A DNA stretch of 64,000 nucleotides, taken from assembly GCA_963792885.1 (NCBI GenBank), contig CAWBXX010000006.1, positions 186,001-250,000 on the forward strand. Direction: 5' to 3'. This document shows positions 16,175-24,132 of this stretch, one piece after another. The stretch's first letter is position 1. The number at the start of each line of letters is the position of its first letter. The position numbers and the translations under genes are program-made. The notes beneath the pieces were generated by a model, which saw only the letters and a program-made list of their open reading frames with translations, did not search any database and was not told the DNA's origin. This stretch comes from DASWJZ01 sp963792885 (GTDB taxonomy: Bacteria > Pseudomonadota > Alphaproteobacteria > Rhizobiales > Afifellaceae).

Positions 16175-17193
16175 TCAGAGCTGTTTCATAAAACGCACGA
16201 TCGCATCGGCGATCTCCTGGTGCGCTTTCGCGCGATCGGTGCCGGCGGGATCGTCGCAGACCGGATCGTCGGCTTCCTCGGCAAGGATCTCCCGGCCCGC
16301 CGGCTTGCATTCGGCCAGGAAGGTGAAGTGATGGCCGGGCGCCATTACGGCGTAGCGCGCGTTTGGGAGACGCTCGACGAGGTCGCTGCCCTTGGCGCTC
16401 ACATCGGCGGCAGGAAAGCGCGTCTCTTCGCCAAGGTTGATCAGGAGCACCGGCATTGTCATCGCCGCGGCGCTCGCGGCGGTGGCCGCATAGGTGAAGC
16501 CCGGATCGATGGCGACGGCCGCGTCGATGCGCGGATCGCGCATGTCCGCCGCGAATCCTTCCGGCAGGTTATCGAGATCGACGCCGCCCTTGGCGAAGAA
16601 GACGCAGTCGGCGGCATCAACGCTCTCCCTGCAATAGTCGGCGTAGGCCTGTCGATCGAACCGCAGCCCCGCGAGATTGAGTGCCGTCGCACCGCCGAGC
16701 GAGAAGCCCACCGAGATAATGCGCGACCGGTCGACATGCGGCCCGAATGTCGGGTCGACGAGGATCTCGTCGAGCGCCGCGCCAAGGTCGGCCGCCCGCT
16801 CGTCCAGGCGAACGGAGCGCCGGGGCGAGGAATCGCCGGACGTGCTGCCGGGGTGGTTAACCGCGAGCACCATGGCGCCCGCGAGTGCGAGCTTCGACGA
16901 CAGCCAGGAGATATTGTCCATGTTGCCGCCCGATCCGTGCGAGAGCACGAAAAGCGGGTATGTCCGTCCGCGATCGCGGCCCCGACATAAGCGGAGGTGC
17001 CCTTGAAGACGGCGTTGTCGCCGACCAGCCCGCGATAGGTGGGCGTGCCGACCGGATACCAGATCGAGGCTGCCAGGGGCTCAGGCCGGTGCGTGGCCGT
17101 GACCGTCAGCTTGTCGTATCCGGCAATCGGCTCGGCGGCTGCAGCCGCACCGAGGAGGATCACGAGACCGGCGGCAAGAAGCATCTTTCTCAT
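16175..17193 (-). CDS. Exported alpha/beta hydrolase (dienelactone/PAF-acetylhydrolase-like), with one frameshift
   Basis: The ATG at 17191-17193 has GGAG upstream and opens a signal peptide (MRKMLLAAGLVILLGAAAAAE). The body is an alpha/beta hydrolase: LSHGSGGN supplies the oxyanion strand, VGFSLGGATAL is the nucleophile elbow (Ser in GFSLGG), and GHHFTF near the end gives a candidate catalytic His. It resembles COG4188 predicted dienelactone hydrolases. The frame changes near 16960 (..AAIADG joins YPLFVLSHG); here one base appears to be missing, possibly from a GGAC tandem. About 340 residues when repaired. It is divergent from the AraC-type regulator, which may control it. Confidence 0.75.
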
Positions 17194-17324
17194 TTTATGG
17201 CTCCGTTCTGTTTGGATGCCCCACGCCTAGGCCGGCTGTTATTTTCCGCGTCCTCGAACCGGTTTCAGGGCGCGCCAAACGGGATTTCGGAGCCTTTGGA
17301 TCGGGAGACGCTGAGGGATCCGTG

Positions 17325-18330
17325 ATGCTCGCCCTGCCGATACCGATGATCGTGGCGCTCGTGCTCGGCTTTCTGTTCCTGCGCACGCGTCTCGCCGGGG
17401 GATATCCCTGGCTCTTCTCGGCGCTGCTGCTCTTTGGCGGGCTGCAGGGCGTGATGGTCTCGCTGACCCAATATTACGGTGTCGGCGCGTTGCACCCGGT
17501 GCAGCCGGTCACCGCCACGTTCCTCCCGCCGCTGGCCTGGGTGGCGTTCCGATCGAGCACCATCCGCGCGGCTGACCGGCGGGACCTCATGCATCTCGCG
17601 GCCCCGACCTTCACCGCCTTCTGTGTCGTCTTTGCACCCGCCACACTCGATTTCGTCGTGTCGGCGATCTTCGTGGCCTATGGCGCGGCGATCCTGGTGA
17701 CGCTGAGGCGAAGCGCAGGCGGTCTGCCGCTGGTGCGCCTGGAGACCGGCCGCATCCCGGGCCTGGTCTGGTGTGTCATCGCGCTGGCCTTGATCATCTC
17801 CGCGATCAGCGATGGGCTGATTGCACTGGCGATCGCGTTCGACCTGCGTCTCTGGCAGCCGTGGATCATCAGCGTCTTCTCGTCGATGGCGCTCCTCTGC
17901 GTTAGCCTGCTGGGCCTATCGGACGATCTCATCGGGGAACCCGAGCCAGCCGCCCCGCACGCCGCGCCGGCGCCGCTGCCAGACGGCGCCGAGGACGAAG
18001 CGCTGATGGAGCGGCTGGAGCGCCTGGTGCATGCAGAGAAGCTTTATCTCGACGCGGGCCTGACACTGGCGCGCCTTGCCCGGCGTCTGCACGTCCCCAT
18101 CAAGCAACTCTCCGCGACCATCAACCGCCGCACCGGCGAGAACGTCTCGCGGTTCATCAACAATTTCCGGATCGCGCATGCCTGCGAGCGTTTGCGAAGC
18201 CGGCGACAACGTGACCGCCGCCATGCTCGCCAGCGGGTTCAACACCAAATCGAACTTCAACCGCGAGTTCACCCGGGTGACCGGCAAAGCTCCGAGCGCC
18301 TGGAAAGCGCCCGGCGCGGGGGCGGGGTAG
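17325..18330 (+). CDS. Membrane-embedded AraC-family regulator, with one frameshift
   Basis: The N-terminal 200 residues contain six or seven hydrophobic helices (for example VALVLGFLFL, WLFSALLLFGGLQG, LIISAISDGLIALAIAF). After a Pro/Ala linker comes an AraC-type DNA-binding domain: LTLARLARRLHVPIKQLSATIN is the first helix-turn-helix, and MLASGFNTKSNFNREF with TGKAPSAW the second. The frame changes near 18194 (..HACERL joins EAGDNVTAAM); removing one base repairs it. The uncorrected frame runs on into kbl and looks like a 767-residue fusion, which is an artefact. It is divergent from the exported hydrolase 130 bases away, its likeliest target. Confidence 0.8.
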
Positions 18331-18413
18331 TAGCCGGCGCGGGCGCGACCTTTGTCGACCTTGCGCCGTCGCGGTGCGGGGCTAGATTGCCGGCGAGTTC
18401 CGAAAGGCCGCCC

Positions 18414-19625
18414 GTGACGCATCCCTTCATTGCCCATCTCGACGCTGCGCTTGCCTCGATCGAGGCCGACGGGCTCTATAAGCGCGAGCGGCTGATTACG
18501 ACGCCGCAATCGGCGCATATCCGCATCCGCGACGACAAGGCGCAGGGCGGCGAACGGGAGATGCTCAACCTCTGCGCCAACAATTATCTCGGCCTTGCCG
18601 ACCATCCGGACGTGATCGAAGCGGCGCGTGAGGCGCTCGACGAATTTGGCTTCGGGATGGCCTCGGTGCGTTTCATCTGCGGTGCGCAGACGCTCCACCG
18701 TCAGCTAGAGGAGCGGATTGCGCGCTGGCTCGGCAAGGACGACGCGATCCTCTTCGCCGCTTGCTTCGATGCGAATGGCGGCGTGTTCGAGCCGCTGCTC
18801 GGCGCGGAGGACGCGGTCATCTCCAATTCCTTGAATCATGCCTCCATTATCGACGGCATCCGGCTCTGCAAGGCGAAGCGCTATCGTTTCGCCAATTCCG
18901 ACATGGGCGACCTCGAAACGCAGCTGAAGCAGGCGGAAGCCGATGGCGCGCGCTTCAAGCTCATCGCCACTGACGGTGTCTTCTCTATGGACGGCTACGT
19001 GGCGAGGCTGCCGGAGATTTGCGACCTCGCGGAGAAATACGGCGCCTTCGTCATGGTCGACGATTGCCATGCGCATGGACATCTGGGTGAGGGCGGCCGC
19101 GGCTCGCCGGCGCTGACCGGCGCGGGCGATCGCGTTCAGATCGTCACCGGCACGCTCGGCAAGACGCTTGGCGGCGGCATGGGTGGCTTCGTCGCTGCGC
19201 CGCAAGCCGTCATCGACATGCTGCGCCAGCGCGCGCGGCCCTACCTCTTCTCCAATTCGCTGGCGCCGCCGGTCGCGGCGGGGTCGCTGAAGGCAATCGA
19301 CATCGCCGAGCAGGCCGAGGACCGCCGCGCGTACCTGACGAAGCTCGTAGCCCGCTTCCGCGAGGGGCTTGAGGCGGCTGGCTTCGAGTGCCTGCCGGGG
19401 AAGACGCCGATCATCCCGGTGATGCTGCACGAAGCGAAGCGCGCGCAGCAAATGGCGGCGGCGCTCGACGAGCGCGGCGTTTATGTCGCGGGTTTCTTCT
19501 ATCCGGTCGTGCCACAGGGGAAGGTGCGCATCCGCACGCAGATATCGGCCGCGCTCTCCGAAGCCGATGTCGATTTCGCCGTCCAGGCGTTCAAGGATGC
19601 GGGCCGCGAACTGGGGATTGTCTGA
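18414..19625 (+). CDS. kbl: Glycine C-acetyltransferase (2-amino-3-ketobutyrate CoA ligase)
   Basis: A 403-residue PLP enzyme of the alpha-oxoamine synthase family. It cleaves 2-amino-3-ketobutyrate with CoA to glycine and acetyl-CoA, the step after threonine dehydrogenase. The PLP lysine is Lys250 in TGTLGKTLGG; VDDCHAHG provides the Asp and His that hold the cofactor. The start is GTG 18414, giving the normal length and MTHPFIAHLDAAL. Its stop overlaps the tdh ATG (TGATG), so both genes of threonine breakdown are coupled. Confidence 0.95.
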   Translation: MTHPFIAHLDAALASIEADGLYKRERLITTPQSAHIRIRDDKAQGGEREMLNLCANNYLGLADHPDVIEAAREALDEFGFGMASVRFICGAQTLHRQLEERIARWLGKDDAILFAACFDANGGVFEPLLGAEDAVISNSLNHASIIDGIRLCKAKRYRFANSDMGDLETQLKQAEADGARFKLIATDGVFSMDGYVARLPEICDLAEKYGAFVMVDDCHAHGHLGEGGRGSPALTGAGDRVQIVTGTLGKTLGGGMGGFVAAPQAVIDMLRQRARPYLFSNSLAPPVAAGSLKAIDIAEQAEDRRAYLTKLVARFREGLEAAGFECLPGKTPIIPVMLHEAKRAQQMAAALDERGVYVAGFFYPVVPQGKVRIRTQISAALSEADVDFAVQAFKDAGRELGIV

Positions 19626-20668
19626 TGCGCAATGACATGAAGGCGCTGGTCAAGGCGAAGGCCGAACCGGGCCTGTGGCTTAAGAACGAGCCAGTGCCGG
19701 AGATCGGCCCGGACGAGATTCTGGTCAAGGTCGCGAAGACCGGCATCTGCGGCACCGACATCCACATCTGGAACTGGGACGCTTGGGCTCAAAAGACCAT
19801 TCCCGTGCCGATGATCGTCGGCCACGAATATGCCGGCGAGATCGTCGAGGTCGGCTCGTCCGTGCGCGGGCTCAAGCCCGGGCAGCGCGTATCGGGTGAG
19901 GGGCACGTGATCGGCATGCACAGCCGCGCCTCGCGCGGCGGGCGCTATCACCTCGATCCGGAGACGCGGGGCATCGGCGTCAACATCCCCGGCGCCTTCG
20001 CCAACTATGTGAAAATTCCGGCCTTCAACGCCGTTCCGCTTCCCGACGACGTGGACGACGAGCTCGGCGCGATCCTCGACCCGCTCGGCAACGCGGTCCA
20101 CACCGCGCTCTCCTTCGACCTTGTCGGCGAGGACGTGCTCGTCACCGGCGCCGGACCGATCGGCATCATGGCCGCTGCCATCGCCCGTCATGTCGGCGCG
20201 CGCCATGTGGTGATCACCGACGTTAACCAATATCGGCTCGAGCTTGCCGGCAAAGTCGCCGACGTGGTGCCGGTCAACGTCGCGGAAGGAAGACTTGAGA
20301 GCCGTCATGCAACGGCTCGGCATGCGCGAGGGCTTCGACGTCGGGCTTGAGATGAGCGGGGCGGAGGCGGCGCTGAACCAAATGCTCGACACGATCATCA
20401 TGGGCGGCAAGATCGCCATGCTCGGCATCCCGCACGGGTCCGTTCCCGGTCGACTGGACGAAGATCGTCTTCCACATGCTGACGCTCAAGGGCATCTACG
20501 GGCGCGAGATGTTCGAGACCTGGCACAAGATGATCGCCATGCTGCAGTCGGGCCTCGATATCCGCCGTGTGATCACCCACCGCTTTCCGGCCCGCGAGTT
20601 CAAGACCGCCTTCGAGGTGATGGCCAAGGGTGAGTCGCGGCAAGGTCGTGCTCGATTGGAGCGGGTAG
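19625..20668 (+). CDS. tdh: L-threonine 3-dehydrogenase, with three frameshifts
   Basis: Zinc-dependent NAD+ oxidoreductase that makes 2-amino-3-ketobutyrate for Kbl. The catalytic zinc site includes Cys42 (GICGTDIHIW) and His67/Glu68 (GHEY); the Rossmann motif is VTGAGPIGI. Three single-base insertions must be removed, near 20288, 20449 and 20635, after which a 346-residue protein ends at KVVLDWSG with TAG 20666-20668. All four structural-zinc cysteines of the E. coli enzyme (93, 96, 99, 107) are replaced, by Gly97, Ser100, Ser103 and Asp111 in this numbering, in a region free of indels. Confidence 0.9.
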
Positions 20669-20746
20669 CATCCCGCCCCTTTTCTCTCCCTTTCCAAGCC
20701 GCAACACATCCTTCCCGCGGCTCTAGCTCTGAAATCCTCCGTCCTG

Positions 20747-21637
20747 ATGTCCCTCCGAGATTTCATCATCTTCGTGTTCGTTTGCGTCGTGTGGGCCTTC
20801 AACATGATCGCGGCAAAGATCCTCGTTGGGGAGCTGCATGTGCCGCCGATCTTCTTCGCGGCGGCGCGCTCCGCCCTCATCGCGCTTGCTGTGGCGCCCT
20901 GGCTTCTTCCCATGCCACGCCCACATTGGCGGGCTTTCGTCGTCGGTGTGCTGATGGGCGGGGGTGGCTTCGGGCTGATGTTCATCGGCCTTCGAACCGC
21001 GGCGCCGTCCTCCGCCGCGGTCGTGCTGCAGCTCGGCGTGCCGATGGTGACCGTCCTTTCGATCATGCTGCTCGGAGAGCGCATTCACTGGAGGCGGAGG
21101 CTCGGGATCGCGCTTGCGGTCTCCGGCGTGCTGCTCGTCATGTGGGACCCGAACGGGTTCGAGCTTTCCTCCGGTCTTCTCTTCGTGGCGGGCGCCGCTT
21201 TTTCCGGCGCGCTCGGTGCGGTGATGATGAAGCAGCTGGAGATCGTGCGCCCGCTGCGCATTCAGGCGTGGGTAGGCTTCGCCTCGGTGATCGTGCTGAT
21301 GCCGCTCTCGATGCTTCTAGAGAAGAACCAGTTTGGCGCGGCGCTCAATGCCGGCTGGCCGTTTCTCCTGATTCTGCTTTTTTCGGCCCTTATCGTCTCG
21401 GTTGTGGCGCATACGGCCTATTACGGGCTGATCCAGCGCTACGACGCCAATCTTATCGCTCCGCTGACGCTGATGTCGCCGCTGATGGCGATCGGTCTTG
21501 GCGTCTGGCTGACCGGCGATCATTTCGATACGCGCAAGGCAATCGGCACGGCGGTCGCGCTCGTCGGCGTCTTCATCATCGCGATCCGGCAGAAGGTTTC
21601 GCCGGAGAAGGCGGTTCTGCTTCGAACGCGCGTCTAG
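20747..21637 (+). CDS. EamA-family (DMT superfamily) transporter
   Basis: A 296-residue inner-membrane protein with about ten hydrophobic helices in two tandem EamA repeats (roughly residues 5-130 and 145-282). The second repeat ends LMSPLMAIGLGVWLTGDHF, typical of the YdcZ/RhaT-like metabolite exporters. Members export amino acids, purines or other metabolites; no substrate can be assigned here. It follows tdh by about 80 bases and converges with the glycosyltransferase gene. Confidence 0.88.
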   Translation: MSLRDFIIFVFVCVVWAFNMIAAKILVGELHVPPIFFAAARSALIALAVAPWLLPMPRPHWRAFVVGVLMGGGGFGLMFIGLRTAAPSSAAVVLQLGVPMVTVLSIMLLGERIHWRRRLGIALAVSGVLLVMWDPNGFELSSGLLFVAGAAFSGALGAVMMKQLEIVRPLRIQAWVGFASVIVLMPLSMLLEKNQFGAALNAGWPFLLILLFSALIVSVVAHTAYYGLIQRYDANLIAPLTLMSPLMAIGLGVWLTGDHFDTRKAIGTAVALVGVFIIAIRQKVSPEKAVLLRTRV

Positions 21638-21642
21638 ACGGC

Positions 21643-22797
21643 CTATTCCTCGGCGAGTTGCAGCGAGCGTTCCGGCTCGGCCGACTTGCCGATGTTCATC
21701 GGGGTGCCGCGCCACTCGAACTTGTTCCCGCTCACCGCGCCGACCCAGAGGAACGGGAGCATGGCATCGCGCATGACCGCCAGGAAGGGCGCGCGCCACG
21801 ATTGCGGCCAACTGAGCGTCCAAGCGAGGGCGCATTCTGCGCCGTACCAGGCGACGACGCAGGCAAGCGCCGGCAGGACGGGTACCGCGCCTTCCGCGAC
21901 CAGGAACAAGAGCCCGAGCAGCGGGATGAACCCGCCCGACAGGATCTCCGGGATGAAGAACCGCTTGAAGGAGGCGCGCCTGAGCCGAGCCCAGCGGAGC
22001 TGACGCCTCCACACGTCACCAAGGCGCCGATGGCCAAGCGGCTGCAGGAACGGGTGCGGGACTAGATGGACTTTCATATCCCGCGCGCGAACGATCTTCG
22101 TGCCTGCGGCGTCTTCCGCGGGCTCGGCCGCGAGCGCGCGAATGCCGCCGGCATCGTCGAGAATCTCGCGGCGCCAGAGCATGTTCTTCCCGTGCGCGAA
22201 GCCGAGCCCCACGGCGTCCGCCGCGAGCTGCCAGCGCGCCTGATAGGTGTTGAGGAAGGCGCATTCCAGCTCTGCCCACGCGCCCTCCGGGTCGCTCCCG
22301 GCAGGTGGTGCGCTGACGATCGCCGTCTCGGCATCGGCGCGGTCGAGAAGCTGCTCAAGGTAGTCGGGCGGCATCAGCACGTTGCTGTCGCACAGCACGA
22401 TCCAGCCGTAGACCGCGGCATCCCAACCTTTGACGCAATTATTCAGCTTCGGATTGACGCTGATTTGATCGTCGCCGACGAGAAGCGAGGCGGAGACATT
22501 TGGGTGTTCAGCGATCAGGGACCTGACCAGCGGGATGACCGGGTCGCGCTCCGAGGCGACGCAGAGGAGGATCTCGTAGCGGGGATAGGTGAGACGGAAG
22601 GTGGAGCGAAGCGTCGCCTCGATCTGGTTCTCAAGCCCGCAGACGGGTCTGACGACGCTGACGCCCGGCGCATCGGGCGACGCGGGCCGGGGCGGACGGG
22701 CCGCCCGCGCACGCGCGGCGACCACCACGATGCTTGTCAGATGTAGGAAAGCAGCGACAACGCAGAACGCTTCAACGAATCGGACGAATTCGACCAT
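21643..22797 (-). CDS. Family 21 glycosyltransferase (ceramide glucosyltransferase or HpnI-like)
   Basis: A 384-residue membrane glycosyltransferase with an N-terminal helix, a GT-A domain and C-terminal hydrophobic helices. Motifs of GT21 are visible: SVVRPVCGLE at the nucleotide-binding start, LCDSNVLMPP (DxD-like), ELECAFLNTY, FAHGKNMLWRR, and the (Q/R)xxRW-type RRQLRWARLRR. Bacterial members make glucosylceramide-like lipids or, as HpnI, transfer N-acetylglucosamine to bacteriohopanetetrol. No other hopanoid or sphingolipid gene is in the window, so the acceptor is open. ATG 22795-22797 is preferred to the longer frame because it begins just before the first helix. Confidence 0.82.
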   Translation of the reverse strand: MVEFVRFVEAFCVVAAFLHLTSIVVVAARARAARPPRPASPDAPGVSVVRPVCGLENQIEATLRSTFRLTYPRYEILLCVASERDPVIPLVRSLIAEHPNVSASLLVGDDQISVNPKLNNCVKGWDAAVYGWIVLCDSNVLMPPDYLEQLLDRADAETAIVSAPPAGSDPEGAWAELECAFLNTYQARWQLAADAVGLGFAHGKNMLWRREILDDAGGIRALAAEPAEDAAGTKIVRARDMKVHLVPHPFLQPLGHRRLGDVWRRQLRWARLRRASFKRFFIPEILSGGFIPLLGLLFLVAEGAVPVLPALACVVAWYGAECALAWTLSWPQSWRAPFLAVMRDAMLPFLWVGAVSGNKFEWRGTPMNIGKSAEPERSLQLAEE

Positions 22798-22828
22798 CGC
22801 GCCTCTGTGGGACAGGTTGCCGACAGGA

Positions 22829-23815
22829 TTATGACAGCGGAAACGGGCGTTTGGCCACACCCAGACTGGCCATTTCCAAGATTGCCTGGAGCCCCTCGCG
22901 ATAGGTCGGAAAGACTAGGCGAACGCCGAGCTCGCGCTTGATCTTGTCGTTCCGGACGCGTTTCGATTCTCCATAGAAGCTCCGCGCCATTTCCGAGAGA
23001 TCGGCGGATTCGAACGGCGCCTCCGGAGGCGGCGGGAGGCCGAGAAGCGCTGCGGCATAAGCGAGCACATCCTGTGGCGGCGCCGGCTCGTCGTCGGTCC
23101 CGTTGAAGACGCCGTTGGCGCGATGCGTGAACGCTGCATTAACTATCTGGGCAATGTCCTCGACATGGATGCGGTTGAACACCTGCCCCGGCTTCACGAT
23201 GCGCCGCGCCGTCCCCCGCCTGATCTTCTCGAACGGTCCACGCCCGGGCCCATAGATTCCAGCAAGGCGGATGATTGCGAGCGGCGCGCTGATGTCGTCG
23301 GCAAAATGCCGCCACGCGTCCTCCGCTGCAACGCGTTCGCGCGAACGCTTCGAGACGGGCCGACACTCGCTCGTCTCGTCAACCCAGGCGCCGCCATGAT
23401 CGCCATAGACGCCGACGGTGGAGAGATAGACGATCGCCTTCGGCCTCGCCGCCGCGATGTCGTCGGCAAAATGCTTGAGCACCGGATCGCCGGCATCGTC
23501 GGGCGGGATGGAGACGAGGATGTGGTCGGCGTCAAACGGAGGATTCCCTCCCCCCTTGCGGGGGAGGGTAAGGGAGGGGGGAAAGATGAAGGCCGCGGCA
23601 GTGTCCTTCCCCCCTCTCCGTCTCTCCCCCGCAAGGGGGGAGAGGGTGCTGCCATCAAACAAGAGCGGCGTCACCCCGAGTGCCGCGATCTCCTCGATCC
23701 TGTCCGGATCGCGAGTCGTGCCCCACACGGCGTGGAGCTGCGGGTGCATGCGCTCTACGACCGCGCGCGCCGAATAGCCGAAACCGAAAACGAAGAGGCG
23801 AATGGCCGGCCTCAG
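22829..23815 (-). CDS. NAD-dependent epimerase/SDR protein with internal repeat-encoded insertion
   Basis: An extended SDR/NAD-epimerase of about 328 residues. The Rossmann start is LFVFGFGYSARAV, the catalytic Tyr is in YLSTVGVYGDHGG, and RLAGIYGPGRGPFEKIR and NRIHVEDIA are typical of the YeeZ-like group. Residues 57-90 (LSPLAGERRRGG to PRKGGG) are encoded by a two-armed palindromic element at 23546-23646 and have no place in the fold, yet the frame stays open. The best start is CTG 23815, overlapping the upstream stop as CTGA; no ATG, GTG or TTG lies close to the Rossmann strand. Confidence 0.8.
   Translation of the reverse strand: MRPAIRLFVFGFGYSARAVVERMHPQLHAVWGTTRDPDRIEEIAALGVTPLLFDGSTLSPLAGERRRGGKDTAAAFIFPPSLTLPRKGGGNPPFDADHILVSIPPDDAGDPVLKHFADDIAAARPKAIVYLSTVGVYGDHGGAWVDETSECRPVSKRSRERVAAEDAWRHFADDISAPLAIIRLAGIYGPGRGPFEKIRRGTARRIVKPGQVFNRIHVEDIAQIVNAAFTHRANGVFNGTDDEPAPPQDVLAYAAALLGLPPPPEAPFESADLSEMARSFYGESKRVRNDKIKRELGVRLVFPTYREGLQAILEMASLGVAKRPFPLS
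23546..23646. repeat. REPIN-like inverted repeat inside the SDR gene
   Basis: Two arms of about 39 bases in inverted orientation, 23546-23584 and 23605-23646, each centred on CCCCCTTGCGGGGG or its complement, separated by about 20 bases. Such doublets of REP sequences are common between genes in alphaproteobacteria; this one lies within a coding frame and is translated. Confidence 0.8.
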
Positions 23816-24132
23816 CTTTCTTCGCCTGGCTCGCCGTGCTCGCGGACGATGAGTCGGTCGACTTCGAGCGTGCCGATCGAAAGCCGCTCGATGCGCGCGC
23901 GTTTGATTGCGAGCCGGCCGATGGCGAGGGCGCCGATCGCCAGCGCACCGATGGCCAGCGCGCCGACCATGACGCTGCCGACCCCGGCCGTGCCGGCTCC
24001 AAGCGCGCCGGCGCCTCCCGCGCCGAGCGCGCCGCGCTTGACTGCCACCTGGTGTCGGCGTTCGAGCGAAGGGAGCTTGAGGTGCGGGCGGTGCTGCTGC
24101 ATCGATTTGAGAGCTGCGTGATGTCGTCTCAT
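23812..24132 (-). CDS. Small repeat protein with pentapeptide-like ALAIG repeats
   Basis: A 106-residue protein. The N-terminal 30 residues are basic and His-rich. Residues 33-56 are Gly/Ala-rich. Residues 57-97 repeat a five-residue unit (GALAI three times, then GRLAI, KRARI, ERLSI, GTLEV, DRLIV), the periodicity of a beta-solenoid. The C-terminus is acidic. The ATG at 24130-24132 overlaps the queG stop (ATGA). Similar hypothetical proteins occur in rhizobia. It might be a small membrane or surface-binding solenoid; the function is unknown. Confidence 0.7.
   Translation of the reverse strand: MRRHHAALKSMQQHRPHLKLPSLERRHQVAVKRGALGAGGAGALGAGTAGVGSVMVGALAIGALAIGALAIGRLAIKRARIERLSIGTLEVDRLIVREHGEPGEES

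Noticed and set aside
17322..19625. A single 767-residue frame joining an AraC-type regulator to Kbl
   Set aside because: The second half of the AraC DNA-binding domain lies in the next frame, and kbl has its own GTG at the usual place; the fusion comes from one extra base near 18194.
19625..20668. Programmed frameshifting in tdh
   Set aside because: Three separate +1 events in one gene without slippery heptamers or shared stimulatory structures fit insertion errors, not programmed recoding.
20476..22065. A 529-residue plus-strand frame after tdh
   Set aside because: Apart from a short piece of tdh it is Arg-rich translation in the wrong frame of the EamA gene and antisense to the GT21 gene.
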